A stretch of 64,000 nt of DNA from Verrucomicrobiaceae bacterium (GCA_947458455.1 CANGYJ010000004.1:186001-250000); one strand, 5' to 3'; shown: positions 27,576 to 36,466, counted from the first letter of the stretch. The notes: generated by a model from the letters alone, not told the origin. A program made the numbers and translations.

Positions 27576-29765
27576 ATGCCGTCCAATCCCTTTTCCATCA
27601 CTCCCGCGCTTCTCTCCCAGCTCGCCGCCATATCCGGCAGCGAGTTTGACCATGAGCGTGCGCTCATCGCCGTGCAAAACGCGACGAAGACGGACAGCGA
27701 TCCCCTTGCCAGCCTGGTCTCGGCCGCAGCGGAGGTGTACATGCACATTTCTCCGGTACGCCTGCCGCTAGCGGAGGTGGTGTGGCAAGCACATCATGAC
27801 ACGCCGGTGGTGGTGTGGTCGGCCAAAGAGCATCGCTGGATTGTCATCACCTTCGCGGGATGGTTTCGCGTGCGCATCGCGGATGGCGAGCACCCCCGGC
27901 ACCGGGTGAGCCTTTTTCGTGGCGAGCTGGCCCAGATTCTGGGACTGAAAAGCGCCAACGAAGTCATCGAGGCTGGCATCGTGCATCCAGAGCGCCCCGC
28001 GCATGACATGAGCGCCCACGCGGCGGTGGCGCAAAAAGGCCACACTCATGCCGATGGCCATGGTGGCAAGGGTCACATGCACGTCAGCCCGGAGCGGCGT
28101 TTCTTCCGGCTCTTGAAGGCTGAGCGAGGGGACATCGTCACGTTGCTGATCTTTTCCATCTTCTCCGGCCTGCTTTATCTGGCCGCGCCCCTCGCCGTAG
28201 ATGCCGTGGTGAGTAATCTGGCCTTCGGCGGCCAGGCCCAGCCCTATGTGCAGGCCATCGTGGTGCTGGCGCTGGCCTTGCTTGGCGCTCTTTCCCTTCA
28301 GGCGGTGGTCAGCGGCTTTCAATACTACGTCTCCGATATCATTCAGCGGCGCATCTTTGTGCGCACGGCGGCGGACCTAGCCTACCGCCTGCCTCGCGTG
28401 AAGGCGGAGGCGCTTAGCGGCGTGCATGCGCCGGAGTTGGTGAACCGTTTCCTCGATGTCGTCACGGCGCAAAAAAGCACCGCGCTGCTCCTGCTCGACG
28501 GCATTAATCTCATCTTCGGCACGCTCATCGGCATGCTGCTGCTGGCCCTCTATCATCCCATCCTGCTCGTCTTTGCCGCCGTGCTGCTTTTTTCTATCGT
28601 CACCATCATCTGGGTGCTAGGCCGCGGCGCGTTGGACACCAGCATCGCGGAGTCCCGCATGAAATACGATGTGGTGAACTGGTTTGAGGAGATCGCCGCC
28701 TATCCCTTCCTCTTCAAAGGCCCCGGCGGTTACGGCATGGCCTATGACCGGGCCAATCAGCTCGCCAGCGAGTATGTGAGCCGGCGGGGCTCGCACTTCC
28801 GTATCGTCATGCGGCAGGTGGCCGGCCTGCTGGTGCTCAGCGTGCTCTCCAGCGCCGCGCTGCTCGTGGTGGGCGGCTGGCTCGTCGTCAGCCAGCAGAT
28901 CACCCTGGGCCAGCTCGTGGCCTCCGAGCTCGTCATGGGTACCATCGTGGCCTCCCTCTCGAAGATGGGCAAAAAGCTCGAAGCCTGGTACGACGCCATG
29001 GCCGCCATGGACAAGCTGGGGCACATCTTTGACCTCGAAATCGAGCGTGAGGACGGCGAGCAGCCGGCGAAGCAGGAAGGCGGTGCCGCCATCCGCGCGT
29101 GCGATCTGGCTTTTGGCTACCACGAAGGCCACGCCCTCTTCTCCGGCCGGAATTTCACCATCCAGCCGGGCGAGCGTGTGGCTATCGTGGGTCCGCACGG
29201 CTGCGGTGCCAGCTCGCTGCTAGATATTCTTTTTGGCCTGCGCCAGCCCAGCGAAGGTCATGTGAGCGTGGACGGCCTTGATCTGCGCAGCTGGTATCTC
29301 GAGGCGCTGCGTGAGAGTGTGATGCTCCTCCGCCGCGATGAGATCGTGGATGCCAGCATCATCGAAAACCTCCGCCTTGGCCGGGCGGACATCGGCATGG
29401 ATGAAATCCGCGCTGCCCTGGAACGCGTGGGCCTGCTCGACGACCTCCTTCACCGCGATGAAGGCCTCAATCTCCGCCTCAAAATCGGCGGTGCCCCGCT
29501 CAGCGGCAATCAGCGCACCCGCCTCCTCCTCGCCCGAGCTCTGGTGCAGCAGCCCCGCCTTCTGCTCATCGATGAACTGATGGACGGCATGGATGAAACC
29601 TCCTTCACCCACCTCGCCACCGCCGTCCTCGATAAATCCCTCCCGTGGACCGTCGTCCTCGCCACCCGCGATCACGATGTCACCCGCCGCTGTGATCAGA
29701 TCATCGAACTCGCGCCGTGCCATTTGAATGACGGCACGGTGATCCAAATGTCGAAATCAGAATGA
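27576..29765 (+). CDS. ABC transporter (type I secretion-like, TMD-NBD) with degenerate ATPase motifs
   Basis: 729 residues. The N-terminal ~140 residues may be a C39-like non-catalytic domain. A His-rich linker follows (143-169, containing HTHADGHGGKGHMH). The membrane domain (about 180-480) has six hydrophobic helices. The NBD lacks key residues. Walker A reads G539-P-H-G-C-G-A545-S-S, with Ala for the catalytic Lys. The Q-loop Gln is R587. The H-loop His is T697 (ATRDHD). Walker B (LLLIDE, D666-E667) and signature LSGNQ (642-646) remain. Start 27576 avoids 49 unlikely upstream residues. It opens an operon with HlyD and TolC genes; export is likely, but its energetics are unclear. Confidence 0.88.
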   Translation: MPSNPFSITPALLSQLAAISGSEFDHERALIAVQNATKTDSDPLASLVSAAAEVYMHISPVRLPLAEVVWQAHHDTPVVVWSAKEHRWIVITFAGWFRVRIADGEHPRHRVSLFRGELAQILGLKSANEVIEAGIVHPERPAHDMSAHAAVAQKGHTHADGHGGKGHMHVSPERRFFRLLKAERGDIVTLLIFSIFSGLLYLAAPLAVDAVVSNLAFGGQAQPYVQAIVVLALALLGALSLQAVVSGFQYYVSDIIQRRIFVRTAADLAYRLPRVKAEALSGVHAPELVNRFLDVVTAQKSTALLLLDGINLIFGTLIGMLLLALYHPILLVFAAVLLFSIVTIIWVLGRGALDTSIAESRMKYDVVNWFEEIAAYPFLFKGPGGYGMAYDRANQLASEYVSRRGSHFRIVMRQVAGLLVLSVLSSAALLVVGGWLVVSQQITLGQLVASELVMGTIVASLSKMGKKLEAWYDAMAAMDKLGHIFDLEIEREDGEQPAKQEGGAAIRACDLAFGYHEGHALFSGRNFTIQPGERVAIVGPHGCGASSLLDILFGLRQPSEGHVSVDGLDLRSWYLEALRESVMLLRRDEIVDASIIENLRLGRADIGMDEIRAALERVGLLDDLLHRDEGLNLRLKIGGAPLSGNQRTRLLLARALVQQPRLLLIDELMDGMDETSFTHLATAVLDKSLPWTVVLATRDHDVTRRCDQIIELAPCHLNDGTVIQMSKSE

Positions 29766-29897
29766 GGAATGCCGAATGAAGCCCGAATGCCGAATCACGA
29801 AAATAGCCGCCGTGCCTGCTTGCGCCCGCCGTTCAGGCTTGGGCATTGATTCCTCCTTCTTCATTCTGGTTTCATCATTTTCCAGCCCCGCTGCCCC
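29766..29897. repeat. Short-period repeat region between ABC and HlyD genes
   Basis: The 132-base gap has a left block of repeated GAATG/GCCGAAT units (about 29764-29800, for example GAATGCCGAATGAAG) and a right block (about 29845-29880) that reads as the same kind of units on the other strand (CTTCATTCTGG, CATTGATTCC). The two blocks form an imperfect inverted pair. No promoter or start other than the HlyD ATG was recognised. Confidence 0.5.
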
Positions 29898-31172
29898 ATG
29901 ACTCTCTCCACCACCGCCCCACCTCTCCCCGCTCTCTCGCTCGCTGGCAGTGCGAAGTTCACCCGCGTCTTCAGCCGCCTGCTCGTGCTCGGCTTCATCA
30001 TCTTCGTCATCGCCATCTTTTGGCTGCCTTGGCGGCAGTTTGTCTCCGGTGCCGGTCGCGTGATCGCCTTCAATCCGCTCGACCGCCGCATCAACATCGA
30101 AGCGCAAGTTTCGGGCCGCGTGAAGCACCTGCACGTCACCGAAGGTCAGCGGGTGAAGAAGGGCGAGCTCATCATCGAGATCCAAGACAACGACCCGAAC
30201 CTCCTCAACAACCTCAAAGCGCAGCGCGAGGCCATCGAAAGCCGTCGCGACTTCGCGCAGGGCCGCGTCGAGTCGCTCACCGCGCAGATCACGCAGCAGG
30301 AACTCGCCAAAGCGCAGGCCATCGACGGCGCTGAGCAGCGTGTCGCCGGAGCGAAGATCGCCGCCGAAACCGCGCTGCTGAATTTCACCCGCACCAAGGA
30401 ACTCCATGCCAAGCAGCTCGAATCCCAGCGCAATCTGGAACTCGCCACGCTCTCCCGCGACTCCACCAGCGCCGAGCTAAAGTCCGCTGAGGCCGCTCTA
30501 AAACGCACCAGCAATGACATGGATGCCAGCATCGCCTCCACGCACGCGTCGAAAGGCACCGCCTTGAGCGAAGTGGCCACCGCTGAGCGTGATCTCTCCG
30601 TCATTGATGTGCAGATCAATCAAAACGAGCGCCAGATCATCGAGTCACCACGCGATGGCATCGTACTGAATGTCGCCGCCACGGATGGCACCTACCTGCG
30701 GCCTGGCTCGCTCATCTGCGTCATCATTCCCGAAACAGACAGCCGCTTTGTCGAGATCATGGTCGATGGCAATGACATGCCGCTCATCCATTCACGCAAA
30801 GACGGCCAGCCCGGCAGTCCGGTGCGACTCGCCTTTGAAGGCTGGCCTGCCCTCCAGATGATCGGCTGGCCACAGCTCGCCATCGGCACCTTCGGTGGTG
30901 AAGTCGTCTTTGTGGACGCCACGGATGACGGCAAAGGTAAATTCCGCGTCGTCGTCGGCCCCGCCGATGACATCGTTGATCGTGGCGATGGCAACGGGCC
31001 TGTCACCGTCGGCTGGCCGAACAAAGATCGCTGGCTCCGCCAAGGTGCTCGTGCCAATGCCTGGGTCATGCTCAACGAAGTCCCACTCTGGTTTGAACTC
31101 TGGCGCCAGATCAACGGCTTTCCGCCTGTCATCTCGAATGATGACGGAACACTCGATCCCACGAAGAAATGA
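29898..31172 (+). CDS. HlyD-family membrane fusion protein
   Basis: 424 residues. A single membrane helix (about 24-45, LLVLGFIIFVIAIFWLPW) is followed by a lipoyl/barrel-sandwich half-motif (NIEAQVSGRVKHLHVTEGQRVKKGELIIEI) and a long coiled coil (about 95-255). The second half-motif follows (ESPRDGIVLNVAATDGTYLRPGSLICVI), then a beta-barrel region. The protein bridges inner-membrane exporter and outer-membrane channel in type I secretion or efflux. It lies 132 bases after the ABC gene and its stop overlaps the TolC start by four bases. Confidence 0.93.
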   Translation: MTLSTTAPPLPALSLAGSAKFTRVFSRLLVLGFIIFVIAIFWLPWRQFVSGAGRVIAFNPLDRRINIEAQVSGRVKHLHVTEGQRVKKGELIIEIQDNDPNLLNNLKAQREAIESRRDFAQGRVESLTAQITQQELAKAQAIDGAEQRVAGAKIAAETALLNFTRTKELHAKQLESQRNLELATLSRDSTSAELKSAEAALKRTSNDMDASIASTHASKGTALSEVATAERDLSVIDVQINQNERQIIESPRDGIVLNVAATDGTYLRPGSLICVIIPETDSRFVEIMVDGNDMPLIHSRKDGQPGSPVRLAFEGWPALQMIGWPQLAIGTFGGEVVFVDATDDGKGKFRVVVGPADDIVDRGDGNGPVTVGWPNKDRWLRQGARANAWVMLNEVPLWFELWRQINGFPPVISNDDGTLDPTKK

Positions 31173-32638
31173 AATCAGTTCTCGGTTCTCAGTTCTCGGT
31201 TCTCTGTTGCCGCGTCGCGGCCTGGGTCGTCATTTTCCAATTTTCAGTTTTCAGTTCTCAGTTTTCAATCCTTGAGGCTGCCGAAAAGCCTAAAGCTCTC
31301 CTCTTGCCTGAAGTCCTCGCTTCCGTGCAGACCCAATACCCGCCCTACCTCGCCGCTTTGATCGAGCAGGACATCGCGAATGGCCGCGTCCGCCAGGCGA
31401 TGGGCGCGTTCGACCTCAATCTGAATAACGGCGGCACCATGAACCTCGCCGGTTACTACGATGGGCAAACCGGTTACGCCATGCTGGAGCAGCCGTTGCC
31501 TTTCTGGGGTGGCAGCGTGTATGGCGGCTACCGTTTGAGCAGCGGCTTCCTGCCGAACTACAACAAAGACCGCACCGGCGTCGATGGCGAAGGCGTGCTT
31601 GGCTTTCGCCTCCCGCTGCTGCGCGATGGCACCATCGACCGCCGCCGCGCTTCCTTGTGGCAGGCGCAGATCGACCAAGAACTCGCCGATCCCATCATCC
31701 TGCGCCAATACCTCGACTTCATCCGCGCCGCGACCATCAGCTACTACAACTGGCTCGCCGCCGGTCAGCGCCTCGCCTTGACTGAGCACCTGCTGCGCAT
31801 CGCCGAAGACCGCGACAGCGCCATCGCCGAGCAAGTGAAGCGCGGTGCCAGTGCTCCCATCGTGCAGATTGATAACCAGCGCCTCGTCGTCAGCCGCCAA
31901 ATCGCCGTCGTGCAGGCCCTGCGCCGCTTTCAGGCCACCAGCATCGAGCTTTCGCTCTTCTTCCGCACTCGCGAAAAAGCCGAGCCCATCATCGCCAAGC
32001 GAGATCGCATCCCCACCGCCTTTCCGCCGCATCCATGCCTCGATGAAAGCCAGCTCACCGCCGACATCGCCAAAGCCGCCATCTTTCGTCCCGAAATCCG
32101 CCGTATCGAACTCCTCGTCGAAAAGACCGAAATCGACCGCAAGCTCGCCAAAAACAACCTGCTGCCCAATCTCGATGTCGGCGTCGAAGCCGGTCAAATC
32201 TTCGGCGGCAACCGTCCCAAGGACATGGAGCAAAACGAAATCGAAGCCAAGATCGAGTTCAAGCTCCCCCTGCAACGCCGCGATGCCAAAGGCCGCATCG
32301 ACATCGCCGATGCCACCATCGAGCGCCTCAACAACGACAAGCGTTTCGCCCGCGACCGCATCGTCGCCGACGTGCGTGATAGCTACAGTGCCGTCAGCGC
32401 CGCGTATGATGCCCTCAAGATGACACGCAAAAACGTCGATCTCTCCCAGCAGCTCGAAGCTGCCGAAAACGAACGCCTCAAACAAGGTGCCACCGATCTC
32501 CTCGCCCTCCAAATCCGAGAACAAGCCACCTTCGACGCCCAAGTCCTCGAAGTGGAGGCCCAGGCTGAGTATTTCCGTTCTCAGGCGAACTACCGCGCTG
32601 CGATTGCGGCGGACGCGCCGAGTAAACTGACGCGCTAG
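31169..32638 (+). CDS. TolC-family outer-membrane efflux protein
   Basis: 489 residues. The body (about 40-489) has the duplicated TolC pattern: VLASVQTQYPPYLAALIEQDIANGRVRQAMGAFD near the start, and long helices ending with NVDLSQQLEAAENERLKQGATDLLALQIREQ. It should form the outer-membrane channel for the preceding ABC-HlyD pair. The first ~38 residues are odd. They are encoded by a tract of TTCTCAGTTTTC-like repeats that reads out as QFSVL, FQFSVF and QFSIL, and this tract seems to serve as the signal peptide. The start overlaps the HlyD stop (ATGA). Confidence 0.9.
   Translation: MKSVLGSQFSVLCCRVAAWVVIFQFSVFSSQFSILEAAEKPKALLLPEVLASVQTQYPPYLAALIEQDIANGRVRQAMGAFDLNLNNGGTMNLAGYYDGQTGYAMLEQPLPFWGGSVYGGYRLSSGFLPNYNKDRTGVDGEGVLGFRLPLLRDGTIDRRRASLWQAQIDQELADPIILRQYLDFIRAATISYYNWLAAGQRLALTEHLLRIAEDRDSAIAEQVKRGASAPIVQIDNQRLVVSRQIAVVQALRRFQATSIELSLFFRTREKAEPIIAKRDRIPTAFPPHPCLDESQLTADIAKAAIFRPEIRRIELLVEKTEIDRKLAKNNLLPNLDVGVEAGQIFGGNRPKDMEQNEIEAKIEFKLPLQRRDAKGRIDIADATIERLNNDKRFARDRIVADVRDSYSAVSAAYDALKMTRKNVDLSQQLEAAENERLKQGATDLLALQIREQATFDAQVLEVEAQAEYFRSQANYRAAIAADAPSKLTR
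31173..31271. repeat. Short-period CAGTTTTC/CAGTTCTC repeat tract inside tolC-like 5' end
   Basis: Two clusters of near-identical 6-8-base units, one at about 31175-31205 (CAGTTCTCGGTTCTCAGTTC pattern) and one at about 31232-31270 (TTTTCAGTTTTCAGTTCTCA pattern), are separated by a GC-rich spacer. The tract is translated as the N-terminus of the TolC-like protein. Its pyrimidine-rich strand encodes F, S, L and V, which explains how it can act as a hydrophobic signal sequence. Confidence 0.7.
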
Positions 32639-32702
32639 AGGGTGGTGAGGCGATGAAAAGAAACAAAAGGACTGAAAAGACAAAAGCATCCAACACCCGT
32701 GG

Positions 32703-32719
32703 CTCAGCCGTTCGCTGAT
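32703..32719. repeat. Dispersed CTCAGC-N5-GCTGA hairpin, copy 1
   Basis: CTCAGC (32703-32708), loop CGTTC, GCTGAT (32714-32719). The last pair is mismatched. It lies about 40 bases before the DUF6268 gene, downstream of a purine-rich AAAAGAAACAAAAGGAC tract. Better copies are at 41632 and 49714. Confidence 0.4.
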
Positions 32720-32756
32720 GGCGTGGGGTGGATAGTCGCCGCATGGTTAGGCCTCC

Positions 32757-33677
32757 ATGAAAGAAAGCCTCTCCATCCTTTCGGCGCTGTTTTGGGCCTC
32801 CACACTGACGTTGTCGGCACAAACTCCGACCGTCGGCAGAGGCGCCCCCACCAACTCGCGTTCCGTCGATCTCATCGACCCTGCGGCATTCGGGTTCGGC
32901 AGGCCGGGATACATGGTGGACACGACGTTCATCGACACGCAGGACTTTGCGAACATACCCGGCGGACTCGATTTCATGGAGGTGCGCACGATTCTGCCGC
33001 TGTGGACCAAGAAGGTGAACGCGCTGCGGATCAGCGCCTCGTTGAGCTACAATTTGAGCGAGCTGGACTTCAACGGCTTCCTCGGCTTGCAACGCGAGAC
33101 GCTGCACACGCTGGAGGCGCAGGTGAACCTGTTTTGGCGGCCGGAGCAGTCGAAGTGGTGGGGCCTCGGCTTTGTGACGCCGGGCATCGGCACGGATTTC
33201 CAAGGGCTGTCGTGGGATGACTTTGAGGTCTCGGGCCTCGGGCTGCTCGGGTATCGCTTCACGGACACGTTCAGCCTCGCAGGCGGCTTCTTCGCGCAAT
33301 ACGGCGCCCAAGAGGGCATGATCGTGCCGGCGCTGGGTTTCATCTGGAAGCCTGATCCCTTCATCGTGCAGGTGACGCCTCCCTTTGTCGTGCTCGGCTG
33401 GCGGGCGACGGATCGCGTGACGCTGAGCCTCAGCACCTACCCGAGCGGCGGCTCGTGGGATGTGGAAGACCCGAATGTGAATCGCGTGGAGCTCAATGGC
33501 TGGCAGACGGCGGCCTCGGTGATTTATCAGGCCACAGACCGCTTTTCCATCTCGCTGCGCGCCGGTATGAATGTGGGCGGCGAGCTTGAACTTCGCGATG
33601 GGAACAACAACGTGCTGGCGAATGAAACGCTGGAGTCCGCACCCTTCGGGGCGCTTAACCTGCGCTGGCAGTTTTGA
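32757..33677 (+). CDS. Outer-membrane beta-barrel protein (DUF6268-like)
   Basis: 306 residues with a signal peptide (residues 1-21, LFWASTLTLSAQ). The rest is amphipathic beta strands with many aromatic residues at strand ends, for example ALRISASLSYNLSELDFNG, HTLEAQVNLFWRPEQSKWWGLGFVTPGIG and RFSISLRAGMNVGGELELRDG. It ends in the outer-membrane C-terminal signature LRWQF with a final Phe. The layout matches small DUF6268 barrels of Bacteroidetes and Verrucomicrobia. Its cargo or role is unknown. It follows the TolC gene with 118 bases between, including a CTCAGC hairpin, and may be separately transcribed. Confidence 0.8.
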   Translation: MKESLSILSALFWASTLTLSAQTPTVGRGAPTNSRSVDLIDPAAFGFGRPGYMVDTTFIDTQDFANIPGGLDFMEVRTILPLWTKKVNALRISASLSYNLSELDFNGFLGLQRETLHTLEAQVNLFWRPEQSKWWGLGFVTPGIGTDFQGLSWDDFEVSGLGLLGYRFTDTFSLAGGFFAQYGAQEGMIVPALGFIWKPDPFIVQVTPPFVVLGWRATDRVTLSLSTYPSGGSWDVEDPNVNRVELNGWQTAASVIYQATDRFSISLRAGMNVGGELELRDGNNNVLANETLESAPFGALNLRWQF

Positions 33678-33695
33678 TCCCGTTTTGATGCACGC

Positions 33696-35588
33696 ATGAC
33701 TCCTCCCCTTCCAGATGAGGCCCGCTTTCGACTGCTCGTCGAGAACATCGGCGATGTGCTGTGGTTCAAGGAGCTGAATCCGGCTCGCTTCACCTATGTG
33801 AGCCCGGCCTTTGAGCGCATCTGGGGCCGCGGCGTGGCGGAGTTGCAGCGCAAACCGGGCCTGTGGGAGGATGGCATTCATCCGGAGGACAGGGCTGCGG
33901 TACGCCAGGCTCTGCGTGCCTGGTTCAGCGGTGAAAAGCCGGACTACGAGGTGCATTACCGCGTCATCGGAAAAAAGGGTGAGGTGCGCTGGCTGGCGGA
34001 TCGCGGCATCATCTTGGGCCGCAAAAACGGCAAGCCCTACCAGATCGGCGGCATCGCCCGTGACATCACCGAGCGCGAGGCGGCAGATGCCTCGCGCAAA
34101 CGCCTCGCCGCCGTCGTGGAGAACTCCGACGACGCCATCATCACGCTCGATCTCGATGGCGTGATCCAGACGTGGAATGCGGGCGCGGAGCGCATCTTTC
34201 AGTACAGCGCCAAAGAGGCTGTGGGACGCAATGTGGCCTTTCTCCGCCCCTTGGAAGCAGCGGATGACGAGGCTGTTTTCCGACGTCACATTCGACAAGG
34301 CAAACGCATCGACCACTACGAGACGCATCGCGTGCGCAAAGACGGTCGCGTGATCGACATCTCGGTGTCCATCTCGCCTTTGAATGACTCCGCCGGACGC
34401 ATCACCGGCTTCTCAAAAATCTCGCGCGACATCACCGAGCGAAACGTGGATCGGCGCATGTTCCATCAATTGCTGGAGTCCGCACCGGATGGATTCGTCA
34501 TCCTCAATGCCGGGGGCATCGTGCGCATGGCCAATGCACGCACGGAGGTGCTCTTTGGCCTGCCCAGGAAGAAGATCATCGGCGCGGCCTTCGAGGCGCT
34601 GCTGCCTGCGGAGGAGCGGAATCGCTTCACCGCGTGCCGACGCGAGTTTTTGCGCCAGCCGGGCCGCTCGGAGAAATTTCGTGGCATGCACCTGGAGGGT
34701 CTGCGGCATCGCGGCGGGCCGTTTCCGATGGAGATCAGCCTCAGCCAGGTCGAGACGCCGGAGGGGCCGCTCATCATCATCGACATCACGGACATCACCG
34801 AGCGCAAGGAAGCCGAGCAGACCATCCGCGAGCTGAACGCGGAGCTCGAGCAGCGTGTGCAAGAGCGCACCGCCGCGCTCACCGAGCAGATCGCCGCTCG
34901 GCTGCGACTGGAGGAGGAACTCCTCCACATTAGCGAGCGTGAGCAGCGCCGCATCGGCCAGGATTTGCACGACGATCTCGGCCAGCAGCTCGCGGGTGCG
35001 TGGATGATGGCCGATGTGCTCCAGCGCATGCTCGAGGCTGAAAAATCACCGCGTCATGCCGAGGCGAAAAAGATCGGCGGTCTGCTGCAAAAGGCACTCG
35101 CGCACACGCGCGGCCTCGCCCGCGGCCTGCATCCCGTGGCGCCGGAACAGGGCGGTTTTGCGAAGGCACTGGAAACGCTCGCGGCGCAATCGGGCGAGCT
35201 GTTTCGCGTAAAGTGCCTCTTTGAATGCGAGGACTCGCCCCCCATCGACGACGAGGCCATCAGCACGCATCTCTACCGCATCGCGCAGGAGGCCGTGAGC
35301 AATGCCGTGAAGCACGGCGCGGCCAAAAAAGTGCGCATCCAGCTCACGCGTGCCGCCCTGACCATCACCGATGATGGCAGCGGCATGTGCGAGCCTTTGC
35401 AAAGCGAAGGCATGGGCATGCGCATCATGCGCTACCGTGCCGAGATGGCCGGCGGCACGCTCAGCGTGTGCAACGGCCGCCGCAAAGGCGTCATCGTCAC
35501 CTGCCAGTTCCAACCCACCACTCACCATGCCGAAGAAAAACCCGCCCAACGACGCTCCCGCCAAAAAGCGCGTCCTCATCGTCGATGA
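33696..35588 (+). CDS. PAS sensor histidine kinase (three PAS domains, HisKA_3-HATPase)
   Basis: 630 residues with no membrane segment, so probably cytoplasmic. Three PAS domains (about 8-125, 137-253, 262-375) each end in a DITERE/DITERK-type motif. A coiled coil follows (about 380-415). The NarX-type dimerisation domain has GQDLHDDLGQQLAG, with H425 as the phosphorylated residue. The HATPase domain has EAVSNAVKHGAAKK and DDGSGM. The gene overlaps the response regulator start by 62 bases in another frame, so the two are coupled. The signal is unknown; no haem or flavin signature was recognised in the PAS domains. Confidence 0.93.
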   Translation: MTPPLPDEARFRLLVENIGDVLWFKELNPARFTYVSPAFERIWGRGVAELQRKPGLWEDGIHPEDRAAVRQALRAWFSGEKPDYEVHYRVIGKKGEVRWLADRGIILGRKNGKPYQIGGIARDITEREAADASRKRLAAVVENSDDAIITLDLDGVIQTWNAGAERIFQYSAKEAVGRNVAFLRPLEAADDEAVFRRHIRQGKRIDHYETHRVRKDGRVIDISVSISPLNDSAGRITGFSKISRDITERNVDRRMFHQLLESAPDGFVILNAGGIVRMANARTEVLFGLPRKKIIGAAFEALLPAEERNRFTACRREFLRQPGRSEKFRGMHLEGLRHRGGPFPMEISLSQVETPEGPLIIIDITDITERKEAEQTIRELNAELEQRVQERTAALTEQIAARLRLEEELLHISEREQRRIGQDLHDDLGQQLAGAWMMADVLQRMLEAEKSPRHAEAKKIGGLLQKALAHTRGLARGLHPVAPEQGGFAKALETLAAQSGELFRVKCLFECEDSPPIDDEAISTHLYRIAQEAVSNAVKHGAAKKVRIQLTRAALTITDDGSGMCEPLQSEGMGMRIMRYRAEMAGGTLSVCNGRRKGVIVTCQFQPTTHHAEEKPAQRRSRQKARPHRR

Positions 35589-36204
35589 TCATCCGATCTT
35601 CCGCGCCGGTTTGACCGGCCTCGTGAACTTGGAGGCCGAACTCACCGTCTGCGGCGAGGCCAATGATGCCGTGCAGGCCATGCAGGCCGTCGAAAAACTG
35701 CGCCCCGACCTCGTTTTGCTCGACATGAGCCTGCCCGGCAAAGGCGGCCTTGAATTGCTCAAAGACATCCGCGCCATCGCGCCGCAGACGCCCGTGCTCA
35801 TCATCTCCATGCACGACGAGACACTCTATGCGGAGCGTGTGATCAAAGCGGGAGGCCGCGGCTACATCATGAAGCAGGAAGGGCCGGAAAAAATCGTGCA
35901 GGCCGTGCGCAAGGTACTCTCCGGCGGCATCTCCGTGAGCGAGCGCATCGCCGCGCAGATCCTCGATGCCATGTCCGGCGGCAAAAGCAGCACCAGCAGC
36001 TCCGTCAGCACACTCACGGATCGCGAGTTTGAGGTGTACCGCCTTCTCGGCCAGGGCAAGGAGCCGCACGAGATCGCCCGCACGCTGCATCTCAGCATCA
36101 AAACCGTGGACACTCACCGCGCTCACATCCGCCAGAAGCTCGGCCTGCGCAACGGCACCGAGCTCATCCACCACGCCACCCGCTGGACGGCGGAGCAGGG
36201 ATGA
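35527..36204 (+). CDS. NarL/LuxR-type response regulator
   Basis: 225 residues from ATG 35527, chosen because the receiver domain begins just after it (KKRVLIVDDHPIFRAGL). The phosphoacceptor is D66 in DLVLLDMSLPG. The switch residues are in VLIISMH, and the conserved Lys is in GYIMKQEG. The C-terminal LuxR helix-turn-helix has LTDREFEVYRLLGQGKEPHEIA and LSIKTVDTHRAHIRQKLGLRN. It is the cognate partner of the PAS kinase encoded just upstream. The next genes (zinc-ribbon lipoprotein, DUF2934, glycosidase, protease) are candidate targets by position. Confidence 0.95.
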   Translation: MPKKNPPNDAPAKKRVLIVDDHPIFRAGLTGLVNLEAELTVCGEANDAVQAMQAVEKLRPDLVLLDMSLPGKGGLELLKDIRAIAPQTPVLIISMHDETLYAERVIKAGGRGYIMKQEGPEKIVQAVRKVLSGGISVSERIAAQILDAMSGGKSSTSSSVSTLTDREFEVYRLLGQGKEPHEIARTLHLSIKTVDTHRAHIRQKLGLRNGTELIHHATRWTAEQG

Positions 36205-36262
36205 GATGACTTCCTACGCTTTCGTTGCTTGCACGTGAGACGCCGACCCGTACAATAACCTC

Positions 36263-36466
36263 ATGAAAGCCTTTTTCACCTTCCTTTCCCTGTCACTGCT
36301 GCTGGCCTCGTGCGCCGCGCCTGCGGCCAAGGACAAGCCCGCCAGCGGAGCCGAGGTTGTCCGCTGCGACGGCTGCGGCCGAGCCATCACCAGCCCCAAG
36401 GACATGCGCGGCGAGATGTGCTCCATGTGCGACTGGCGGCTCGGCGCGAACATCGGCTGGCCTTGA
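36263..36466 (+). CDS. Small lipoprotein with zinc-ribbon-like CxxC pairs
   Basis: 67 residues. A lipoprotein signal peptide ends in LLLASC, with C17 the lipidated residue. The mature part is short and contains two C-x-x-C pairs (RCDGCGRAI and MCSMCDWRLG) about 20 residues apart, compatible with one zinc ion or with redox-active thiols in the periplasm. I do not recognise a family. The start context and the clean lipobox make it a credible gene. It lies 58 bases after the response regulator. Confidence 0.6.
   Translation: MKAFFTFLSLSLLLASCAAPAAKDKPASGAEVVRCDGCGRAITSPKDMRGEMCSMCDWRLGANIGWP

Noticed and set aside
31173..31271. Tandem units as a possible CRISPR array
   Set aside because: Units are only 6-8 bases, imperfect, with no unique spacers of regular length and no cas genes in the window.
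32478..34328. 616-residue minus-strand frame
   Set aside because: Crosses the TolC end, the DUF6268 barrel and the kinase start; no motif. It is a GC-driven shadow.
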